A stretch of DNA of 5,100 bases from UBA4615 sp044360485. Lineage in GTDB: Bacteria > Pseudomonadota > Gammaproteobacteria > Burkholderiales > Burkholderiaceae_E. Under the pieces are notes generated by a model. It searched no databases, was not told the DNA's origin, and saw nothing but the letters and a program-made list of their open reading frames with translations. Positions 1 to 5,100 of the stretch are shown here, piece by piece; within the stretch, counting starts at the first letter, position 1; each line of letters opens with the position of its first letter. The DNA lies in contig JBIKKG010000252.1 in assembly GCA_044360485.1 (NCBI GenBank), positions 1-5,100 on the forward strand. The letters are read 5' to 3'. The position numbers and the translations under genes are program-made.

Positions 1-1643
1 CCGGGCAATCGAATGCTCTGCAAGCGATGCGCAGCACTGAGGGGCATGCTGTGCATCTGCTGCACGGGATCACAGGAAGCGGCAAGACCGAGGTCTACTT
101 TCGCTGGCTGGCCGACGTTCTGGCGGCCCGACCCACGGCACAGGCGCTGATCCTGGTGCCCGAAATCGCCCTGACGCCCGAATTTGCCCGTCGGATTCGT
201 GCGCGTTTTCCAGGCGAGCCACTGGCGGTGCTGCATAGCGACATGCCCGATGCCGAGCGGGCAGCGCATTGGATGGCCGCCGCCGAGGGGCGTGCCCGCA
301 TCGTGCTGGGTACCCGGCTGGCCGTGCTGGCGCCGCTACCCAACCTGGCGGCCATCGTCGTCGATGAAGAACACGATGCCTCCTTCAAGCAACAGGAAGG
401 CGCCCGCTACTCGGCGCGCGACCTGGCCATTGCACTCGCGGCCCGGCGCGGTCTGCCGGTCGTGCTCGGGTCGGCCACCCCTTCGCTTGAGAGTTGGCAG
501 GCGGCCCGGCGCGGCCGCTACCGGATTTCCACCCTGCACGAGCGGGCCAGTGGCGCCGCTCTGCCCCAGGTGCGACGCGTGCCACTGAAAGCTGCCGTGC
601 TGCGTCATGGCCTCACCGAGCCGGCGATACAGGCCATCACGCACACCGTTGCCCGCGGCGAGCAGGCGCTGGTCTTTCTCAATCGGCGCGGCTACGCGCC
701 GGTGCTGTCGTGCGCCGCCTGTGGCTGGCTTAGCCGCTGCGACCAGTGCGACGCCTATCGGGTCATGCATCGTGCGCCTGCGCGCGCGCAGGGCCCGGCC
801 CGCTATCGGCTGATCTGCCACCACTGTGCTTCTGAGCGGCCGGTGCCACGCGCCTGTCCCGATTGCGGCAATCTCGATCTGGCCGGGCTGGGCCAGGGCA
901 CCCAGCGATTGGAAGAGGGGCTGGGTGAACTGTTCGGCACGCTGCGCATTGGCCGACTCGATCGCGACGTGGCCCGCCGTCGCGGTGCAGCCCAGCAGGT
1001 GCTCGATGCCGCCCACGCCGGCGAAGTCGATCTGCTGGTCGGCACCCAGATGCTGGCCAAGGGCCATGACTTTCGCAGGCTGACCCTGGTCGTGGTGGTC
1101 GATGCCGATGCCGCGCTCTTTGCGACCGACTTTCGGGCGCCGGAGCGTTTGTTTGCCACGCTCATGCAGGTGGCCGGTCGGGCCGGGCGTCATCACGCCC
1201 AGAGTACCGTGCTGATCCAGACCCGATTTCCCGAGCACCCGGTCTACGAGGCGCTGGCGGCCCACGACTATGAGCGCTTCGCCGCCCAGCAACTGGCCGA
1301 GCGCGAGCAGGCCGCCCTGCCCCCATTCGTGCATCAGGCTTTGCTCACCGCCCAGGCCAAGTCGGCCCAGGCCGCCACCGATTTTCTGGCGCAGGCGCGC
1401 GATCTGCTCCTGTCGGCAGATGAACGCCTGGCGTTGCCGCCGCAGCTGCTTGCGCGCATGACCGTGTGCGATCCCGTGCCGATGCCGGTGGCGCAAGTGC
1501 GCGGACTGTCGCGTGCGCAAATGCTGGTGGAATCCGCCTCGCGCCCGACGCTGCATGCAGTGCTCACGCCCTGGCTGCAGGCCCTGCGTGAGCAGCGCTC
1601 GGCGGTGCGCTGGCAGATCGTCATCGATCCGCTGGAAATCTGA
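1..1643 (+). CDS. priA: Primosomal protein N' (PriA), replication-restart helicase, 5'-truncated by the window edge
   Basis: PriA is a 3'-to-5' superfamily 2 DNA helicase that recognises abandoned replication forks and starts primosome assembly so that DnaB can be reloaded. The frame is open from base 3; the Met codon at base 27 is internal, because the preceding codons still give an N-A-L-Q-A stretch fitting the conserved segment just before the Walker A loop. Counting from that Met, visible motifs are GITGSGKT (14-21, Walker A), DEEH (113-116, Walker B), GSATPS (148-153), LNRRGYAP (218-225), GTQMLAKGHDF (339-349) and QVAGRAGR (381-388). Between them lie eight zinc-ligand cysteines in four pairs (C229/232, C238/241, C264/267, C277/280), the two-zinc insertion typical of PriA. 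The end IDPLEI matches the family C-terminus. About 546 residues are present against a usual 700-750, so only the N-terminal fork-binding domain is missing. The gene precedes rep by 18 bases. Identification is near certain. Confidence 0.97.
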   Translation, partial: GQSNALQAMRSTEGHAVHLLHGITGSGKTEVYFRWLADVLAARPTAQALILVPEIALTPEFARRIRARFPGEPLAVLHSDMPDAERAAHWMAAAEGRARIVLGTRLAVLAPLPNLAAIVVDEEHDASFKQQEGARYSARDLAIALAARRGLPVVLGSATPSLESWQAARRGRYRISTLHERASGAALPQVRRVPLKAAVLRHGLTEPAIQAITHTVARGEQALVFLNRRGYAPVLSCAACGWLSRCDQCDAYRVMHRAPARAQGPARYRLICHHCASERPVPRACPDCGNLDLAGLGQGTQRLEEGLGELFGTLRIGRLDRDVARRRGAAQQVLDAAHAGEVDLLVGTQMLAKGHDFRRLTLVVVVDADAALFATDFRAPERLFATLMQVAGRAGRHHAQSTVLIQTRFPEHPVYEALAAHDYERFAAQQLAEREQAALPPFVHQALLTAQAKSAQAATDFLAQARDLLLSADERLALPPQLLARMTVCDPVPMPVAQVRGLSRAQMLVESASRPTLHAVLTPWLQALREQRSAVRWQIVIDPLEI

Positions 1644-1661
1644 CACCCATCCGAGCCGCGC

Positions 1662-3662
1662 ATGTCCGACACCCTGAATCCCGCCCAGCAAGAAGCGGTC
1701 ACCTACCTGGACGGCCCGTGTCTGGTCATTGCCGGCGCGGGCAGCGGCAAGACCCGGGTGATCACCCGCAAAATCGCGCATCTGATTGCCGGTGGCGTGA
1801 ATCCGCGAGCGATTGCAGCCATCACGTTCACCAACAAGGCCGCACAGGAGATGGCCGAACGCCTGAAGCACCAGGTGAAGCTGCCCGAGGGCAACCGCCC
1901 AGTGGTCTGCACCTTTCACTCATTAGGCGTGCAGATGCTGCGCGAGGACGGTGCGGCCCTCGGTCTGAAAAAATCCTTTTCCATTCTCGATTCGGACGAT
2001 GTGGCCAGCATTCTGGCGCAGCTCACTGGGGCGACCGACCGCAAGACCGTGCGCGCCGTGCAAGGAGTCATCTCGTTATGGAAAAACGCGGGGATTGACC
2101 CGGACCATGCCGGCGCGGCTGCACGCGACAGCGATGAACACGCCGCATCTCGCGTGTACCGCGACTACTGCGCCACGCTCACCGGCTACCAGGCCGTGGA
2201 TTTCGATGACCTGATCGGCTTGCCCCTGGCGATGTTGCGTGCGCATCCCGACGTGGCCGATCGCTGGCAAAACCGGCTGCGCTATCTGCTGGTCGACGAA
2301 TACCAGGACACCAACGCCACGCAATACGAGTTGCTCAAGCGACTGGCCGGGCCGCGCGCCGCCTTCACGGCCGTGGGCGACGATGACCAGTCGATCTACG
2401 GTTGGCGGGGCGCCACGCTTGAAAATCTCAAGCGCTTGTCCACCGACTATCCGAAGCTGCGCGTGATCAAGCTCGAACAGAATTACCGCTCGAGTCGCAA
2501 CATCCTGACCGCGGCCAATCATCTGATTGCGCACAATCCCAAGCTGCACGACAAGCGCTTGTGGTCTGAACTGGGTGTGGGCGATCCGGTGCGCGTCGTG
2601 GCCATGGACGACGACGAAGTCGAAGCGGAGTCGATTGCCATGCGCCTGCAGGCCCATCGCTTTGAGCGACGCGGCAAGTTCTCGGACTACGCCGTGCTGT
2701 ACCGCGGCAACCATCAGGCGCGCATCATCGAGCAGGCGTTGCGCAAAGAGCGTATTCCCTATGTGCTCTCAGGCGGACAGTCCTGGTTCGAGCGCGCCGA
2801 AATTCGCGATGTCATCGCATGGTTGCGGCTGCTCGCCAACGACGACGACGATCCGGCGTTTATCCGCGCCATCACCACACCGCGTCGGGGTGTGGGGCCG
2901 CAGACGCTGCAGGTGCTGGGCACCTATGCAGGCGAGCGCCAGGTGTCGCTGTTTGCCGCGTTGTTCGAGACCGGGGTCGAGTCGCGACTGGCCGCGCGTC
3001 AGCTTGAGCCGTTGCGCGAGTTTGGTGAGTTCGTTAATCGCATCGGCTGGCGCGCCAAGAAAGATCCGCCCGGCGAATTGCTTGAAGAAATTCTGCGTGC
3101 GGTGGGTTACCACGAGTATCTGCTGTCCACGATGGAAGAAAAGCAGGCGTCTCAGCGCTGGCAGAGCGTGACCGATTTTGTGGCCTGGATCGCCAAGCGC
3201 GGCGAGGAAGACAACAAGACGCTGCTCGACCTGGCGCAAACCATCGCCTTGCTCTCACGCCTGGACGGCAACGAGGCCGATCACGACGCCGTGCGTCTGA
3301 CCACGGTCCATGCCGCCAAAGGCCTGGAGTTTGCGCATGTGTTCGTGGTGGGGTGTGAGGAAGGCCTGATGCCCCACAGCGGCGATCAGAAGGGCGAGGC
3401 GCCCGAAGCCGAAGACGATGGGCCGCAGCGCGTCGAAGAAGAGCGCCGTCTCATGTATGTGGCCGTGACGCGCGCACAGCGCACGCTCACGATCAGTTGG
3501 TGCCGCCAGCGCAAGCGCGCCAAGAGCGTGGTCAGCCGGCTGCCCTCGCGGTTCATCGCCGAGATGAAGCTTGATGCGGAAGGCGGCGCCGCTGCCCTGG
3601 TGAGCGCTGATTCGGCCAAGCAACGGTTGGCGGCACTCAAAGGTTTGCTCAAGCCCGGCTGA
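1662..3662 (+). CDS. rep: ATP-dependent DNA helicase Rep (UvrD/Rep superfamily 1A)
   Basis: Rep is a 3'-to-5' single-strand translocase that clears proteins ahead of the replisome and supports restart of stalled forks. At 666 residues it is close to E. coli Rep (673). Motifs in order: LNPAQQEAV (5-13, Q motif), GAGSGKT (25-31, Walker A), TFTNKAA (55-61), CTFHSLG (83-89), LLVDEYQDTN (209-218, Walker B), GDDDQSIYGWRGA (239-251), LEQNYRSS (271-278), LTTVHAAKGLEF (546-557) and EERRLMYVAVTRAQ (593-606). YRGNHQAR, WQNRLRYLL and a short C-terminal RLAALKGLL resemble E. coli Rep more than UvrD or PcrA. An acidic insert (about 573-590) sits between motifs V and VI. ATG 1662 is the only possible upstream start, since a stop at 1641-1643 lies in the same frame, and the Q motif begins five residues in. 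No Shine-Dalgarno sequence is visible before it, so translation probably depends on coupling to priA. A UvrD paralogue is the only serious alternative. Confidence 0.95.
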   Translation: MSDTLNPAQQEAVTYLDGPCLVIAGAGSGKTRVITRKIAHLIAGGVNPRAIAAITFTNKAAQEMAERLKHQVKLPEGNRPVVCTFHSLGVQMLREDGAALGLKKSFSILDSDDVASILAQLTGATDRKTVRAVQGVISLWKNAGIDPDHAGAAARDSDEHAASRVYRDYCATLTGYQAVDFDDLIGLPLAMLRAHPDVADRWQNRLRYLLVDEYQDTNATQYELLKRLAGPRAAFTAVGDDDQSIYGWRGATLENLKRLSTDYPKLRVIKLEQNYRSSRNILTAANHLIAHNPKLHDKRLWSELGVGDPVRVVAMDDDEVEAESIAMRLQAHRFERRGKFSDYAVLYRGNHQARIIEQALRKERIPYVLSGGQSWFERAEIRDVIAWLRLLANDDDDPAFIRAITTPRRGVGPQTLQVLGTYAGERQVSLFAALFETGVESRLAARQLEPLREFGEFVNRIGWRAKKDPPGELLEEILRAVGYHEYLLSTMEEKQASQRWQSVTDFVAWIAKRGEEDNKTLLDLAQTIALLSRLDGNEADHDAVRLTTVHAAKGLEFAHVFVVGCEEGLMPHSGDQKGEAPEAEDDGPQRVEEERRLMYVAVTRAQRTLTISWCRQRKRAKSVVSRLPSRFIAEMKLDAEGGAAALVSADSAKQRLAALKGLLKPG

Positions 3663-3737
3663 GTCGCACGCCCGTGCAGCGATGTGCCCAGCGGTACAGG
3701 CCCTCGGTTAGCATGAGCCGTTTGCACCATCTCAGAC

Positions 3738-3742
3738 AGGAG
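3738..3742 (+). promoter_or_regulatory. Ribosome binding site deciding the start of the Bug-family gene
   Basis: AGGAG (within CAGGAGA) lies six bases before the ATG at 3749, an ideal spacing. It selects this start over an in-frame GTG at 3674, which would add 25 residues in front of the signal peptide, and over the in-frame ATG at 3761, which is 18 bases away. The 86-base gap after rep (3663-3748) holds no convincing -35/-10 pair and no strong terminator, so whether this gene has its own promoter or reads through from rep is unresolved. Confidence 0.85.
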
Positions 3743-3748
3743 ACCCTC

Positions 3749-4744
3749 ATGCATCCCGCCATGCCCACGCGTCGTCGTATCGGTCATGCTGCGCTCGCCC
3801 TGACCGCTGCCACGGCATGGCCAGGCGCTCGCGCCCAATCGGCCGACAGCTTCCCCAACCGGCCGGTGAAACTGGTCGTGCCGTATCCGCCGGGCGGCGC
3901 CACCGATCTGGTGGGTAGGTTGCTGGCCGGCAAGCTCGCCGAGGCCTGGGGCCAACCCGTGGTGGTCGAGAACCGCGCCGGCGCCAGTGGCATGATCGGA
4001 ACAGAGCAGATCGCGCGCTCGCCCGCAGATGGCTACAACCTGCTGGTGGCCATCACCACGCACATCCAGAACCCGTCGCTGTTTGCCAAGGTTCCTTATG
4101 ACCCGATCCGCGACTTTGAACCGATCTCGCAGATCTGCCTGTCCTATCTGGCGCTGGTGGTGAAATCCGACTTTCCTGCGCGCGACCTGAAGGAGTTTGT
4201 CGCGCTCGTCAAGGCCAACCCGGGAAAGTACACCTTCGGCTCATTCGGCACGGCCTCGTCGTCGCACATTGTGGGTGAGCGCTTTGCCCGCGCCGCCGGC
4301 ATCGACATGACCCACGTGCCCTACAAGGGCTCTGCACCCATGACCACCGATTTGCTGGGCGGACAGGTGAGCACAGCCTGGGCCGATGTCAGTACCGCGA
4401 CGCCACATATTGCCGCCGGTAAATTGCGGCCCATTGTGGTGACCGGCGCACAGCGCACGCCGACCCTGCCCAACGTACCCACGCTGGGCGAAAGCGGCTA
4501 TCCGGGATTCGAGCCGCTGGGTTGGGTGGGCGTACTGGCGCCGGCCGGAACACCGCGCCCGATCGTGGACAAGATCTCGCGCGAGCTCATGCGCATTGTG
4601 AAGTTGCCTGATGTTCAGGCGCGCTTGAACGAACAGACGCTCGTACCAGTGGGCGATTCGCCCGAATCATTTGCCCGCACGCTGAAGCAGGACATGTCGA
4701 CCTGGGCGCAGATTGTGACTGGCGCCGGGATCAAGCCGCAATAA
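3749..4744 (+). CDS. Bug/TctC-family tripartite tricarboxylate transporter substrate-binding protein
   Basis: This is an exported periplasmic binding protein of the Bug (TctC) family; members capture small carboxylates, and some other small molecules, between two lobes and may deliver them to a TctA-TctB membrane pair. Residues 1-29 form a signal peptide: a basic start with TRRRIG (7-12, which could be read as a Tat-type twin arginine), an Ala-rich core and a likely ARA cleavage site before Q30. The mature part shows the family signatures in order: FPNRPVKLVVPYPPGGATD (35-53, first ligand loop), ENRAGASGMIG (74-84), PADGYNL (92-98), GSFGTASSSH (164-173, second ligand loop), HVPYKGSAP (189-197), DLLGGQV (201-207), GKLRPIVVTG (224-233), PTLGESGYPGF (244-254) and a C-terminal GAGIKP. 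At 331 residues it has normal length and is intact. The ligand cannot be read from the sequence. No tctA or tctB lies in the window, so it is an orphan here, as is common for Bug proteins. Confidence 0.95.
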   Translation: MHPAMPTRRRIGHAALALTAATAWPGARAQSADSFPNRPVKLVVPYPPGGATDLVGRLLAGKLAEAWGQPVVVENRAGASGMIGTEQIARSPADGYNLLVAITTHIQNPSLFAKVPYDPIRDFEPISQICLSYLALVVKSDFPARDLKEFVALVKANPGKYTFGSFGTASSSHIVGERFARAAGIDMTHVPYKGSAPMTTDLLGGQVSTAWADVSTATPHIAAGKLRPIVVTGAQRTPTLPNVPTLGESGYPGFEPLGWVGVLAPAGTPRPIVDKISRELMRIVKLPDVQARLNEQTLVPVGDSPESFARTLKQDMSTWAQIVTGAGIKPQ

Positions 4745-4891
4745 GCGTTTCAGCCACAGCGGGACTGGGGGTTGAACTCGAACCGACCCGAAGAGCCACC
4801 CTAAATCGCGAGCACTTAGGGCGCGCCATCCTAGTGAAGTCATCGCTGCTCACGGCCCCTGGCTCGCTTTGCCCCACTGCCCGAGTCAATG
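4745..4891. other. Non-coding convergent intergenic stretch with overlapping weak hairpins
   Basis: No believable gene lies in these 147 bases between the Bug gene and the terminator. Two hairpins that cannot form together are visible: CCCTAA (4799-4804) with TTAGGG (4816-4821), and CACT-t-AGG (4813-4820) with CCTAGTG (4830-4836), which has one bulged T. An 8-base palindrome GGCGCGCC (4820-4827) sits in the loop of the second. Neither has a T run, so neither is a standard terminator. A short element on the minus strand at 4771-4787 loosely resembles a tRNA T-arm (GTTCGAGT), but has a mismatched stem and no cloverleaf around it. The stretch could be plain 3' untranslated sequence, a processed 3' end, or the remnant of an old insertion. 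Confidence 0.4.
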
Positions 4892-4920
4892 AAAACGGCG
4901 CCCGAGAGCGCCGTTTTCTT
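4892..4920. terminator. Bidirectional intrinsic terminator
   Basis: A perfect 10-base-pair stem, AAAACGGCGC (4892-4901) with GCGCCGTTTT (4908-4917), closes a six-base loop. The GC-rich core is flanked by an A run on the left and TTTTCTT on the right, so the transcript gets a U tract in either direction (four U's on the minus strand). It lies between the plus-strand Bug gene, which ends 147 bases upstream, and the minus-strand cytochrome gene, whose stop codon is about 50 bases away. That is exactly where a shared terminator for convergent genes is expected. Confidence 0.92.
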
Positions 4921-4924
4921 ATCC

Positions 4925-4955
4925 CGGACTGACTCGCCAAGCGGTGAGCCAGCCG
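4925..4955 (-). other. Imperfect hairpin in the 3' untranslated region of the cytochrome gene
   Basis: CGG, CTG and CTCGCC (4925-4927, 4929-4931, 4933-4938) pair with GGTGAG, CAG and CCG (4943-4948, 4950-4952, 4953-4955) around an AAGC loop, with one bulged A, one A-C mismatch and one G-T pair. It sits between the minus-strand stop codon at 4972-4974 and the bidirectional terminator. It has no T run of its own. It could be an upstream stabilising stem for the cytochrome mRNA, or chance pairing in GC-rich DNA. Confidence 0.35.
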
Positions 4956-4971
4956 TCGCAATGCTTTGCGC

Positions 4972-5100
4972 TTATTTCGCGGCCGCCACCATGTATTGCA
5001 CGGCTGCTTTGATGTCATCGTCGCTGGCTGGCGATCCGCCCTTGGCCGGCATCGCGCCCTTGCCTTTGATCACTGCGCCGTAAAGCGCGTCCATCCCGGT
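4972..5100 (-). CDS. C-terminal end of a class I c-type cytochrome (cytochrome c5-like), cut by the window edge
   Basis: Reading the minus strand from base 5100 gives 42 uninterrupted codons ending in TAA (4972-4974). They contain GMDALYGAVIKGKGAMPAKGG followed shortly by SDDDIKAAVQYMVAAAK. This is the typical tail of small periplasmic electron-carrier cytochromes of the c5 type: the Met of GAMPAKGG (codon at 5050-5052) is the expected sixth ligand of the haem iron, and the alternating DDDIKAAVQYMV segment is the C-terminal helix that packs on the haem edge. The CxxCH haem-attachment motif and the signal peptide would lie to the right of the window and are not seen. No start codon is visible and the fragment is short. 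The gene converges on the Bug gene, with the shared terminator between them. The family is well supported; the exact cytochrome and its redox partner are not known. Confidence 0.85.
   Translation of the reverse strand, partial: TGMDALYGAVIKGKGAMPAKGGSPASDDDIKAAVQYMVAAAK

Noticed and set aside
336..1919. A 527-codon open frame on the minus strand, antisense to priA and the start of rep
   Set aside because: It is fully covered by two well-identified helicase genes on the other strand. Its translation is low-complexity, rich in His, Arg, Gly and Gln, with no recognisable motif. Long antisense frames are expected in GC-rich genes with biased third positions.
2839..2851. GAC-rich triplet run in rep as a possible microsatellite
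   Set aside because: It encodes a short run of Asp residues (394-397) at a position where E. coli Rep also has an NPDDD stretch, so it is ordinary conserved coding sequence.
2527..3171. A 214-codon plus-strand open frame inside rep in another frame
   Set aside because: The translation is rich in Arg, Ser, Cys and Pro with no domain, and the rep frame carries the conserved helicase motifs across the same bases.
3666..3677. GCACG/CGTGC inverted repeat just after the rep stop codon
   Set aside because: Five pairs around a two-base loop with no T run; repeats this short are common by chance in GC-rich DNA.
3709..3714. TAGCAT as a -10 box for the Bug gene
   Set aside because: No -35-like hexamer occurs at a 16-18 base spacing upstream, so a promoter cannot be supported from sequence alone.
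3705..3723. Small hairpin CGGTT/AGCCG followed by TTT after rep, as a rep terminator
   Set aside because: The stem has only five pairs including one G-T, and the T run is three bases; this is too weak to claim as a terminator.
3674..3748. A GTG-started 25-residue extension of the Bug protein
   Set aside because: It would place a polar, Arg-rich segment before the signal peptide and has no ribosome binding site, whereas the ATG at 3749 has AGGAG six bases upstream.
3386..4063. A 225-codon minus-strand open frame covering the end of rep and the start of the Bug gene
   Set aside because: It spans two real genes and their gap, and has no recognisable family features; it is a shadow of GC-rich coding sequence.
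4731..5018. A 95-codon minus-strand open frame across the terminator
   Set aside because: It runs through the strong terminator hairpin, overlaps the cytochrome coding end in a different frame, and its translation is Arg/Ser-rich with no family resemblance.

Overview
The window looks like chromosomal DNA from a GC-rich betaproteobacterium, most likely of the order Burkholderiales. The clues are the high GC content, a Bug/TctC-type periplasmic solute-binding protein (a family greatly expanded in Bordetella, Cupriavidus and relatives), and a PriA C-terminal region that reads to me like the betaproteobacterial form. The order-level placement is inference from family knowledge, not from a database search.

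Left to right: bases 1-1643 hold the 3' three quarters of priA, the primosomal helicase; its start lies outside the window. After an 18-base gap comes a complete rep-type superfamily 1 helicase (1662-3662). The two genes share strand and reading frame, are separated by one TGA, and very probably form one transcription unit. Both proteins act at stalled or collapsed replication forks, so the pair is a coherent replication-restart module. After an 86-base gap with a good ribosome binding site, a 331-residue Bug-family solute-binding protein with a signal peptide is encoded at 3749-4744. It has no transporter membrane genes beside it in this window and no evident functional link to the helicases.

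The last 350 bases are a convergent junction. A non-coding stretch (4745-4891) with two overlapping weak hairpins leads to a strong A-tract/T-tract hairpin (4892-4917), which should terminate transcription from both sides. Beyond it, on the minus strand, is the C-terminal end of a small class I c-type cytochrome of the c5-like type (stop codon at 4972-4974), whose body continues past the right edge.

Nothing here amounts to a new biological system. The window is ordinary housekeeping DNA plus one accessory transport protein. The points worth a second look are the priA-rep pairing and its in-frame junction, the orphan binding protein, the overlooked cytochrome tail, and the structured intergenic stretch. 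No rRNA, complete tRNA, insertion sequence or CRISPR array was seen.
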